The notes beneath the pieces were generated by a model. That model ran no database searches. It was not told the DNA's origin and was given only the letters and a program-made list of their open reading frames with translations. Shown here in pieces: positions 18,917 through 27,108 of a stretch of DNA of 64,000 bases (positions within the stretch are counted from its first letter, which is position 1; each line of letters opens with the position of its first letter). A program made the position numbers and the translations under genes. The stretch comes from Streptomyces sp. MBT53 (GTDB taxonomy: Bacteria; Actinomycetota; Actinomycetes; Streptomycetales; Streptomycetaceae). The stretch lies in assembly GCF_016654115.1 (NCBI RefSeq), contig NZ_JAEQAZ010000009.1, positions 81,823 through 145,822 of the forward strand. Direction: 5' to 3'.

Positions 18917-19998
18917 GCGCTCTGACCCAGGAGACGGCCCCCGGCGCCGTCGGCAATTCCGCCGACGGCGCCGCCGGGTACGGACTCGCCCGCTATCTGG
19001 TGGTCCGCTTCCTCCTCATCATCCCCACCGTGTTCATCCTGGTCAGCCTGGTCTTCTTCCTGATGCGCGCCACCGGCGATCCGATCAGCGCCGCCTTCGG
19101 CGACCGGCTGACCCCCGACCAGCTCCACGCGAAACTCCACCAGGCGGGCTACGACCGGCCGTTGCTCACCCAGTACCTCGACTACCTGAAGTCCCTGGCG
19201 ACCGGCGACTTCGGCCGTACCGTCACCGACAACGAACCGGTCACCCACGTCCTGGGCACCTACGGCGCCGCCACCGTCGAACTCGCCTGCTACGCCCTCC
19301 TGGTGGCCCTCGCCGTCGGCGTACCCCTGGGCATGGTTGCGGCCTCCAACCGGGACCGCGCGCCCGACGCGGCCCTGCGACTCTTCGCCGTCCTCACCTA
19401 CGCCACCCCCGTGTTCTTCGTGGGTCTGCTGCTGAAACTCGTCTTCGCGATCCAACTCGGCTGGCTCCCCGCGTCCGGCCGAGCGAGCACCGACGTGCAG
19501 CTCTTCCTCCAGAACCAGACCAGTACGACCGGCTTCTACCTCGTCGACGCCCTCCGCAGCGGGGACGGGGCCGCCGTCGCGGATGTCCTCAAGCACGCCG
19601 TACTGCCCGGCGTGGCGCTGGGCCTGCTCGTCGCCGGCATCCTGCTGCGGCTGGTCCGTACGAACCTGATCGGCACCCTCGGCGCCGACTACGTCGAAGC
19701 CGCCCGCTCCCGGGGTGTCGCACCCTTCCGCCTGGTGACCCGACACGCGACCCGACCTGCCCTGATCCCCGTCGTCACCGTCCTGGGACTCCAGGTCGCC
19801 GGGCTGCTCGGCGGAGCGGTGCTGACGGAGACCACCTTCGAGTGGAAGGGCCTCGGCTACGAACTCGCCCACTATCTGACGGTCCGTGACTTCCCGGCCG
19901 TGCAGGGCATCGTGGCCCTGTTCGCCGTCGTCGTGGCGGTGACGAACTTCCTCGTCGACGTCGTCGCGGCCCTCATCGATCCCCGAGTGAGGTACTGA
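18913..19998 (+). CDS. ABC transporter permease B1 (DppB type)
   Basis: 361-residue permease with a long cytoplasmic N-terminus, first helix near residues 35-57 (LLIIPTVFILVSLVFFLM), the DppB-type ATGDPISAAFGDRLTPDQ segment and the EAA loop DYVEAARSRGVAPFRLVTRH. GTG start overlaps the SBP stop (GTGA), so the two are translationally coupled. The next permease starts 3 bases after its stop. Confidence 0.9.
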   Translation: MSALTQETAPGAVGNSADGAAGYGLARYLVVRFLLIIPTVFILVSLVFFLMRATGDPISAAFGDRLTPDQLHAKLHQAGYDRPLLTQYLDYLKSLATGDFGRTVTDNEPVTHVLGTYGAATVELACYALLVALAVGVPLGMVAASNRDRAPDAALRLFAVLTYATPVFFVGLLLKLVFAIQLGWLPASGRASTDVQLFLQNQTSTTGFYLVDALRSGDGAAVADVLKHAVLPGVALGLLVAGILLRLVRTNLIGTLGADYVEAARSRGVAPFRLVTRHATRPALIPVVTVLGLQVAGLLGGAVLTETTFEWKGLGYELAHYLTVRDFPAVQGIVALFAVVVAVTNFLVDVVAALIDPRVRY

Positions 19999-20001
19999 GC
20001 C

Positions 20002-20982
20002 GTGGCCCAACTCCTCGTGCGACGGCCCGCCTTGCTGCCGGACCGCATGCGCGCACGACTTCGCACCGGGGGTGCGATACAGCGCGGCATGCTCCTCACC
20101 GGCGCCGTCCTCACCGTGCTGTTCGTCCTCACCGCCCTCCTCGGACCCCTTCTCGCCCCGTACGGATTCGCCCAACTCCAGGACGGGGGACGGTTGTTCG
20201 GCTCCCAGCAACACCCCAGCGGCGCCCATCCGCTGGGCACCACCATCGCCGGGTACGACGTGCTCTCCCGCACGGTGTGGGGCGCCAGGACCGCGCTGGA
20301 GATCATCCTCGCGGCGCTGCTGCTCTCGGTGATCCCCGGCACCGTGCTCGGGCTGGCCTCCGGCTATCTCGGCGGACGCCTCGACCGGCTGCTGGTGGGG
20401 CTCGCCGACGCGCTCTACGCGTTCCCGCCACTGCTGCTCGCCATCGTCATGTCGATCGTGATCAGCGGCGGCCAGTCCAGCCTCGTCGGCGGCCTCGGCG
20501 CGGCGGCCTGCTCGGTCGCCGTCGCGTTCGTACCGCAGTACTTCCGTGTCGTAAGGGCCGAGGTGACCCGGGTGAAGGCCGAGCCCTTCGTCGACGCGGC
20601 CCGGGTGATCGGCACCGGCACCTGGCGGATCATGTTCCGGCATGTGCTGCGCAACTCGGTCCGCACCCTCCCGCTGATCTTCACCATCAACGCCTCCGAA
20701 GCGATCCTCACTCTCGCAGGACTCGGCTTCCTCGGCTTCGGCATCGAACCCAACTCGGCGTCCGAGTGGGGCTACGACCTCAACCGCTCGGTCGCGGACG
20801 TCACTTCGGGACTGTGGTGGACCGCGATCCCGCCGGGCCTGGCCATCGTGCTCACCGTGCTCGGCACGACCCTGCTCGGCGAGAGTCTCACCGACCTCGC
20901 CGACCCGAGACTGCGACGACGCGGCGGTACGACCGCGAAGGCGACCGCCATCGCGACGGACGGAGGCACGGACGATGACTGA
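20002..20982 (+). CDS. ABC transporter permease B2 (DppC type)
   Basis: 326-residue partner permease; first helix near residues 30-52, HPLGTTIAGYDVLSRTVWGA as the DppC-like periplasmic region, and EAA loop EPFVDAARVIGTGTWRIMF. GTG start. Its last 8 bases overlap the start of the ATPase gene. Confidence 0.9.
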   Translation: MAQLLVRRPALLPDRMRARLRTGGAIQRGMLLTGAVLTVLFVLTALLGPLLAPYGFAQLQDGGRLFGSQQHPSGAHPLGTTIAGYDVLSRTVWGARTALEIILAALLLSVIPGTVLGLASGYLGGRLDRLLVGLADALYAFPPLLLAIVMSIVISGGQSSLVGGLGAAACSVAVAFVPQYFRVVRAEVTRVKAEPFVDAARVIGTGTWRIMFRHVLRNSVRTLPLIFTINASEAILTLAGLGFLGFGIEPNSASEWGYDLNRSVADVTSGLWWTAIPPGLAIVLTVLGTTLLGESLTDLADPRLRRRGGTTAKATAIATDGGTDDD

Positions 20983-22639
20983 CCTCCTGCGCATCGAGGA
21001 TCTGCACGTCACCTTCGCCACGGACGCCGGCGCGGCTCCCGCGGTGAAGGGCGTGAGCCTGTCCGTCGCCCCTGGCGAGGTACTGGCCCTCGTGGGCGAG
21101 AGCGGCAGCGGCAAGACCGTCACCGCCAAGTCGGTGCTCGGACTGCTGCCCGCCACCGCGACCGCCCGCGGCCGGGTCCTGCTCGGCGACGGCACCGCCG
21201 ACCCCGCCGAGGACGTGCTCACCGCGTCCCCCGCCCGACTGCGCGCCCTGCGCGGCACCCACGTCGCGATGGTCTTCCAGGAGCCGTCCACCGCGCTGAA
21301 CCCGGTCTTCACCATCGGCTGGCAGCTCACGGAGGGCCTCCGCGCGCACGGCCACGGCGGCACCAAGGCCGAACGCCGGGCGGTGGCCGTCGAATGGCTC
21401 GACAAGGTCGGGATCCCCGACCCCGCCACCCGCGTGAGCCACTACCCCCACCAACTCTCCGGCGGCCAGAAGCAACGCGCCGTCATCGCCATGGCCCTCG
21501 CCCTCGGCACCCGGCTCATCGTGGCCGACGAACCGACCACGGCCCTCGACGTCACCGTCCAGGCGGAGATCCTCGAACTCCTGCACCGCTGCCGTACCGA
21601 CTTCGGCACCGCCGTGCTCCTCATCACCCACAACATGGGCGTCGTCGCGGACCTCGCGGACCGGGTGGCCGTGATGAGCGAGGGCGAGATCGTCGAACAG
21701 GCCCTGGTCCGCGAGCTGTTCGCGGCGCCCGTCCACCCGTACACCCGCGAACTGCTGGCCGCCGTACCGGTCTTCGGAGAACAGGGCAGGACGCAGACCT
21801 CCGCGACGGACGAAGCGCAGCCGGTCGTACGGGCCGCCGGGCTGCTCGTGGACTACCCCGGGCGACTGGGAAGGAAGGGCTTCCGCGCGGTCGACGGTGT
21901 GGACTTCGAGATCCGGCCGGGCGAGGTGCTCGGGCTGGTGGGGGAGAGCGGCAGCGGCAAGACCACCATCGGCCGGGTGGTCGCCGGTCTGACGCCCGCG
22001 TCCGGCGGTGAACTCACCGTGTTCGGCGAGCCGTTGACGACTCGGCGCCGCACCCGCGGCCGGGCCGGCCACATCGGCTACGTCTTCCAGGACCCCGCGG
22101 CCAGTTTCAATCCGCTGCTCACCATCGCCGACAGCGTCGCGGAGCCACTGACCGTGCACCGGCGTGAACTTGGGGCCGCAGCGATCCGCGCCGAGGCAGA
22201 GGCGCTGCTGAAGTCCGTTCATCTGCCCCGGAGTTACGCCGACCGCTATCCGCACGAGCTCAGCGGCGGCCAGCGCCAACGTGCCGCCCTGGCCCGGGCG
22301 CTCGCCCTGCGGCCCCCGTTGATCATCGCGGACGAGCCGACCTCCGCCCTCGACGTGTCCGTCCAGGCGAAGGTGCTCGACCTCTTCACCGAACTGCAAA
22401 GGGAGTTGGGCTTCGCGGCGCTGTTCATCAGCCATGACCTCGCGGTGGTGGAGCAGGTCGCCGACCGGGTCGTCGTACTGCACCGGGGCAGGATCGCCGC
22501 GTCCGGATCCACGGCCCAGGTCCTGGGTAACCCACAGGACGACTACACGCGGCGGCTGATCGCCTCACTGCCCGTCGCCGACCCGATACGGCAGGGGCGC
22601 CGCCGGCTGACCCTTGGCGAAGGAGTGGCAAGCACATGA
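20975..22639 (+). CDS. Fused dual-domain ABC transporter ATPase B
   Basis: 554 residues with two ATPase domains: Walker A GESGSGKT at 41-48 and again at about 323-330, signatures LSGGQKQRAVIAMA and LSGGQRQRAALARA, Walker B IVADEPTTALD and IIADEPTSALD, and both switch His residues. The C-terminal cysteine-rich oligopeptide extension of fusion A is missing, so the two fusions differ at the end. Overlaps B2 upstream and the dipeptidase downstream (ATGA). Confidence 0.92.
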   Translation: MTDLLRIEDLHVTFATDAGAAPAVKGVSLSVAPGEVLALVGESGSGKTVTAKSVLGLLPATATARGRVLLGDGTADPAEDVLTASPARLRALRGTHVAMVFQEPSTALNPVFTIGWQLTEGLRAHGHGGTKAERRAVAVEWLDKVGIPDPATRVSHYPHQLSGGQKQRAVIAMALALGTRLIVADEPTTALDVTVQAEILELLHRCRTDFGTAVLLITHNMGVVADLADRVAVMSEGEIVEQALVRELFAAPVHPYTRELLAAVPVFGEQGRTQTSATDEAQPVVRAAGLLVDYPGRLGRKGFRAVDGVDFEIRPGEVLGLVGESGSGKTTIGRVVAGLTPASGGELTVFGEPLTTRRRTRGRAGHIGYVFQDPAASFNPLLTIADSVAEPLTVHRRELGAAAIRAEAEALLKSVHLPRSYADRYPHELSGGQRQRAALARALALRPPLIIADEPTSALDVSVQAKVLDLFTELQRELGFAALFISHDLAVVEQVADRVVVLHRGRIAASGSTAQVLGNPQDDYTRRLIASLPVADPIRQGRRRLTLGEGVAST

Positions 22640-23862
22640 CCGACACAGTGGTGGACCTCATCGCGGAGGTACTGCGCGACACCCCCGTCTTCGACGGCCA
22701 CAACGACCTGCCCGTGGCGTTGCGCGCCCGCTCCGGCTACAGCGTCGAAGGGCTCGCGGACGGCCGTCCCGACCTCCACACCGACCTGCCGCGGCTGCGC
22801 GCGGGCGGGGTCGGCGCACAGTTCTGGTCGGTGTACGTCTCCTCTCAACTCCCCGAACCCGAGGCCGTGGTGGCCACGTTCGAGCAGATCGACGCCGTGT
22901 ACCGGCTCGTCGCCCGCTACCCGGACACCCTGCGGATCGCCTATACCGCGGCCGATGTCGAGCGCTCGCTCGCCGACGGACGGATCGCCTCCCTGCTCGG
23001 CATCGAGGGCGGTCACAGCCTCGCCGAGTCCCCGGGCGTCCTGCGGTCGTACGCCCGGCTCGGCGTCCGCTATGTGACGCTCACCCACAACGACAACACC
23101 ACCTGGGCGGACTCGGCCACCGACGAGCCCGGCGTCGGCGGCCTGAATGACACGGGCCGGGCGATCGTCGCCGAACTCAACCGCACCGGTGTCCTCGTGG
23201 ACCTCTCCCACGTCGCCGACTCCACCCAGCGCGCGGCGCTCGCCGCCTCGACCTCCCCGGTGCTGTTCAGCCACTCCTCCGTACGCGCCCTCAACGACCA
23301 CCCGCGCAATGTCGCCGATCCGGTCCTGGAGCTGCTGCGGGACAACGGCGGCGTCATCCAGCTCACCTTCGTCCCGTACTTCATCTCGGCCGAAGTGGCT
23401 GAGTGGGCCCAGGAGTTGCAGGCCGAGCGTGAACGTCTCGGGCTGCCCAAGCAGCCCTGGAGCTGGCCGCGCGCACCACGACCGGGCGAGGATCCGGCCC
23501 ACGTCGCCGAGGAACTCGCCGCAGCCTTCACCGCGTCCGCCGACGACCGGCTACGGCGCTGGACCGAGGAACACCCCCGGCCCGAGGTGACGGTGGCCCA
23601 GGTCGCCGATCATGTCGAGCACGCCCGCGAGGTGGCCGGCCGTGACCACATCGGCCTCGGCGGCGACTACGACGGCGTCGACCACCAGCCGATCGGCCTC
23701 GCCGACGTCTCCGGCTACCCGGTACTGCTGCGCGAACTCGCCGACCGCGGCTGGTCCCGGGCCGACCTGGAGGCCCTGACCGGCCGCAACGTACTGCGCG
23801 TTCTGCGTGAGGCCGAGGACCGTGCGACCGAACCGCTGTGGCCGACGGCCGCGCTGCGGTGA
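22636..23862 (+). CDS. Membrane-dipeptidase-type zinc dipeptidase (peptidase M19)
   Basis: 408-residue metallopeptidase of the renal dipeptidase family. The first metal ligands are in FDGHNDLP (H22, D24); EGGHSL near residue 120 supplies the bridging Glu, and THNDNTTW and FSHSSVRALNDHPRN carry the later His residues. The absence of a signal peptide implies cytoplasmic action on imported dipeptides. Family members cleave Cys-Gly and cystinyl-bis-glycine, which fits an operon under SAM/cysteine-type control, but the true substrate is not shown. Translationally coupled to ATPase B. Confidence 0.9.
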   Translation: MTDTVVDLIAEVLRDTPVFDGHNDLPVALRARSGYSVEGLADGRPDLHTDLPRLRAGGVGAQFWSVYVSSQLPEPEAVVATFEQIDAVYRLVARYPDTLRIAYTAADVERSLADGRIASLLGIEGGHSLAESPGVLRSYARLGVRYVTLTHNDNTTWADSATDEPGVGGLNDTGRAIVAELNRTGVLVDLSHVADSTQRAALAASTSPVLFSHSSVRALNDHPRNVADPVLELLRDNGGVIQLTFVPYFISAEVAEWAQELQAERERLGLPKQPWSWPRAPRPGEDPAHVAEELAAAFTASADDRLRRWTEEHPRPEVTVAQVADHVEHAREVAGRDHIGLGGDYDGVDHQPIGLADVSGYPVLLRELADRGWSRADLEALTGRNVLRVLREAEDRATEPLWPTAALR

Positions 23863-24098
23863 GCCGGGCACGCAGGTGGGCCGAGTTGTTCGCCCGGTGG
23901 GCACCGGGGCTGCTCGTAGTCGGCTGCTGCCTGGGCGGACTTCCGGTCCCCGTGGCCGCTGCCGATGGGACGGAGACGGAGCGCACACCGGAGCCGTGCA
24001 GCGGACCGCCGCCCGGTCATCCGGAGTGCCTTGCCGCGCACATCCCCCCTACGGGTGTGGAGCGAGAGCTGTGGTCCGCCCTGAATCTGAGGGTCTGA
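23859..24098 (+). CDS. Small exported or membrane-anchored protein of unknown function
   Basis: 79 residues, GTG start overlapping the dipeptidase stop (GTGA), which suggests real coupled translation. It has Arg-rich residues 1-13, a hydrophobic stretch WAPGLLVVGCCLGGLPVPVA that reads as a signal peptide or anchor, then a short Pro-rich tail with two cysteines. No family is recognised. It is the last gene of the transporter B operon, 48 bases before the convergent Abhydrolase_10 gene. Confidence 0.5.
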   Translation: MSRARRWAELFARWAPGLLVVGCCLGGLPVPVAAADGTETERTPEPCSGPPPGHPECLAAHIPPTGVERELWSALNLRV

Positions 24099-24145
24099 GA
24101 AGGGTCCTGCGTGACTTGGCCGCTCGGGAGTTGCCCGACGCGGAG

Positions 24146-26098
24146 TCAGGGCAGGTCGACGTCATGGCGTGGCGTCGACCAGTCCGCGGCGGCGCTCACC
24201 GCGCGTGCCACGTCCTCATCGGGCAGCAGCCGCCGCGCCGCGAGTTCCTCGGCCGCCGCCCTGATGCGGGCGGCGTATCCGGCCGTGTCGCCGTAGCGCC
24301 TCTCCACGCTCGGACGCGGATCACCGGTGATCAGCCGCTCGTCCTCGGTGGCGGCGAACGGGAACGTGGAACCGCTGAACTCGTGCAGCGCGCCGTGCCC
24401 TTGACCCGGTGCACGCGTGTTCCAGCCGGTGTAGGTACCGAGCGGCACGGACACCATCGGGGCGCGCACACCCGCCGTCTCGTTGCCGTCGGCGTCGACG
24501 GCAGGGACCAGCACCGTGTAGCGATGCGCGCGGTCGGCGACCGGCGGCACGGTCGAACGGTCCACTGTGTACAGCTCGTTGGGACCGTACGGCCGCAGCG
24601 CCGAGGGCACCGCCGGGAACTGCCGTGACCACTCCTCGAATGCCACCAGACTGCCGTCGGCGACCGTGGGCACCGCGCTCGGAGGCGGTTCCACACCCTC
24701 GCTCACCCATGCGTCGAGCGCGTCGAGGACGCCCCGGAACAGCGCGGAGGTGGCGACGACGTTCTCGACGTGATGGCAGATGCCCTTCCCCGGGGACTGC
24801 GGCGTCGGACTCGCGACGTGCTGGCTCGACGACCACAGGTAGCCCCGCACGTTCGGCGGAAATCCCAGGTCCCGCCCGTCAGTTGTGGTGTGGACCAGTG
24901 ATCCCCGGCGCTGCCAGTACTCCGTGGACGTCTGCGTGTGCAGCACCTTGGGGTCGCTCGCGCGCTTCATGATCGCGTCGCGGGCGCCGGTCAGATGGTC
25001 CACCGTCTCGGCGTACGCGAACGGGAAGGCGTCGGCCGCGTTGAGGTGGTCCTCGTACTGCTGGCCTCCCGGCACCGTCAGGTTGGCGAACCGCCCGATG
25101 TCCAGCCGGCCCGCGCCGGAGACGTGCGGCAGCAGTCCGTCGAACACCCGGCGGCCTTCGGCGTCCTCGTTGAAGCCCCGGTGGATGAAGTCGCGGATGG
25201 CGCGGCCGGTCTGCGAACGACCCCAGCCGTAGGCGTAGTCGATCTCCCCGACCGGCTGTGCCGGGTCGTGGCGGAGATGGCTGACCAGGTCGCGCACCGC
25301 GACGAGACCGAGGCCGAGGACGAGGGGTTCCTCGGCCTCGTAGGTCAGTTCGTAGATCCAGCCCGGCCGTAGCCCACCGTCGACGTAGAGGTCAGTTCGG
25401 CTCGGTACGACGGCGACGGACTGAGACCGCAGGTCGGGGCCGCCGCCCTGGAGACGTGCGAACCGCCAGGCTGTCGTGGGTACTTCCTCCGGTGCGCTGT
25501 GCGGGTAGCGTCGCCGGGTGAGCCGCGCGGTCCGTTCGCCCGCCGCGCTGACGGGGGAGGATCTCGTGTTCGTCCAGCGCGACAGCGGCAGGGAGGCGGT
25601 GGGCTCCTCGACGATGAACTCGGCTGTCGTCAGGCCGCGTACGGGTTCCGTGCCCCGCGTCGTGACGGGCAGGTCGAGCAGCAGCCGTCCGTCGCCGGGC
25701 AGCAGATCGCCCTGCCAGGCGCCGAAGACGACCGTGTACCCGCGCAGCAGCAGAAATCCGTTGCCCGCGTCGGCGAGGGTCCGGGGGCGGTTCGTGTGCG
25801 GGGCGTCGCAGAAGTACTGGACGGCCCGCTTGTTGCCCCGGTTGCCCCAGTCGAAGAACAGCCGTCGGCGTCCGCCGTCGACCGGCCGCAGGATCTCGAC
25901 GTCCCCGCTGAAGCGCACCGCGCCGTCGCCGTCACGCGGTGCGAGGTCCAGATCGGTGATCGAGCCGAGGGCGGGCTCCTCGGGGTCCACGGTGTAGTGG
26001 GCCGTGGCGGTGAGTACTTCGTACGCCCCACCCTCGGCGAAGCGATGACCGTCGGCGAACGGCTCCCGGGTGTGGACGTCCAGTCGTACGGGACTCAT
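24146..26098 (-). CDS. Abhydrolase_10-type alpha/beta hydrolase domain protein
   Basis: 650-residue protein of the large alpha/beta-hydrolase-domain family whose activity is poorly known. N-terminal beta-rich part (YEVLTATAHYTVDPEEPALG, FFDWGNRGNKR), then the hydrolase domain with YGWGRSQTGRAIRDF, where the Ser of RSQTG is the likely nucleophile. No signal peptide is seen, so it is probably cytoplasmic. Its ATG overlaps the stop of the LLM gene (ATGA), making it the last gene of the transporter C operon and a candidate for hydrolysing an imported ester, amide or lactone. Confidence 0.78.
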   Translation of the reverse strand: MSPVRLDVHTREPFADGHRFAEGGAYEVLTATAHYTVDPEEPALGSITDLDLAPRDGDGAVRFSGDVEILRPVDGGRRRLFFDWGNRGNKRAVQYFCDAPHTNRPRTLADAGNGFLLLRGYTVVFGAWQGDLLPGDGRLLLDLPVTTRGTEPVRGLTTAEFIVEEPTASLPLSRWTNTRSSPVSAAGERTARLTRRRYPHSAPEEVPTTAWRFARLQGGGPDLRSQSVAVVPSRTDLYVDGGLRPGWIYELTYEAEEPLVLGLGLVAVRDLVSHLRHDPAQPVGEIDYAYGWGRSQTGRAIRDFIHRGFNEDAEGRRVFDGLLPHVSGAGRLDIGRFANLTVPGGQQYEDHLNAADAFPFAYAETVDHLTGARDAIMKRASDPKVLHTQTSTEYWQRRGSLVHTTTDGRDLGFPPNVRGYLWSSSQHVASPTPQSPGKGICHHVENVVATSALFRGVLDALDAWVSEGVEPPPSAVPTVADGSLVAFEEWSRQFPAVPSALRPYGPNELYTVDRSTVPPVADRAHRYTVLVPAVDADGNETAGVRAPMVSVPLGTYTGWNTRAPGQGHGALHEFSGSTFPFAATEDERLITGDPRPSVERRYGDTAGYAARIRAAAEELAARRLLPDEDVARAVSAAADWSTPRHDVDLP

Positions 26099-27108
26099 CG
26101 CGCGGCCTCCAACTGTGCGGGGCGCCAGCCCAGTCCGGGTGCGACCAGGTGGAGTACATCGTGCAGGATCTGTTCGTACTCCTCCCGCCGGAACTCGTAC
26201 GGCAGTTCAAGGCGCAGCTCCGAGACCGCCGACACCACAGGATCCGCGGTCAGTTGCTCCAGGATCTGTTCCGCCGTGCCGACCACGTCGGGTGCGAACA
26301 GGGTCCGCCTCGGGCCCTGCGGGGCGAGGGTGCGGGCATGACGGCTGTCGGCATACGTGCGGTAGCGGGCGCGGGCGGCCCGGTCGGCGCTGTCGAACGG
26401 CACGACGACGCGGCCCACCGCGACGCGGGCGGCGGGCTGGACGCGCCGGTACTCGGCGAGCAGGTTCGACTGGGCCGTGGTGAAGTCGTCGGTGTTCTCG
26501 CCGGTGACGATGTTCCCGGACAACAGGTTGAGGCCGCTCTCGCCGGCCCAGCGGGCCGAGCGCAGACTCCCGCCGCCGTACCAAATACGGTCCACCAGAC
26601 CGGGGTTGTGCGGTTGCAGCCGCGGTCGCTGGGTGTTGCCCGGCGACTCGATCACCGTGTCCGGGCCGCCCAGGTAGTCGCCGCGCAGATTGTCGACGAC
26701 CCGGGCGACCCGGCCGTAGGACAAGTCGAAGGCGCGCCAGTCGCCGTCGTACACCAGATCACCGAGGAGTTCGGCGTGCGGCATGCCGGTGCTGAAGCCG
26801 ACCTGGAGCCGGCCCCGGGAGAGGACGTCGGCCAGTGCCAGATCCTCGGCGAGCCGGAACGGGCTCTCGTAGCCGATCGGGATGACCGCGGTCCCCAACT
26901 CGACGCGCCGCGTGCGTTGTCCTGCCGCGGCGAGGAACACCGCGGCCGAACCGACGCCGTGTTCGAGGTGCCGCTGCCGGATCCACGCGCCGTCGTAGCC
27001 CAACCGCTCGCCGTACTCGAAGAGTTGGAGGGTCTCCTCCAGGCCGGTGTACGGGTCGTCGTCGGCGAAGTTGCCCGGGGTGAGAAAGGCGAGGGAAGTG
27101 ATGGTCAT
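26095..27108 (-). CDS. LLM-class flavin-dependent oxidoreductase of cluster C
   Basis: 337-residue luciferase-like TIM barrel. Recognisable blocks are ERLGYDGAWIRQRHLEHG, RRVELGTAVIPIGYESPFRL, DVLSRGRLQVGFSTGMPH and a late WYGGGSLRSARWAGESGLN. ATG 27108 overlaps the ATPase C stop. It requires reduced FMN or F420; the SsuE-like reductase at 38520 is the only FMN reductase in this window. Being in one operon with a transporter and a hydrolase implies oxidation of the imported compound. A C-S bond target is inferred from the regulation. Confidence 0.85.
   Translation of the reverse strand: MTITSLAFLTPGNFADDDPYTGLEETLQLFEYGERLGYDGAWIRQRHLEHGVGSAAVFLAAAGQRTRRVELGTAVIPIGYESPFRLAEDLALADVLSRGRLQVGFSTGMPHAELLGDLVYDGDWRAFDLSYGRVARVVDNLRGDYLGGPDTVIESPGNTQRPRLQPHNPGLVDRIWYGGGSLRSARWAGESGLNLLSGNIVTGENTDDFTTAQSNLLAEYRRVQPAARVAVGRVVVPFDSADRAARARYRTYADSRHARTLAPQGPRRTLFAPDVVGTAEQILEQLTADPVVSAVSELRLELPYEFRREEYEQILHDVLHLVAPGLGWRPAQLEAAR

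Noticed and set aside
18685..21429. 914-codon open frame on the minus strand
   Set aside because: Antisense to SBP B, both permeases and the ATPase of cluster B; low-complexity translation without any domain.
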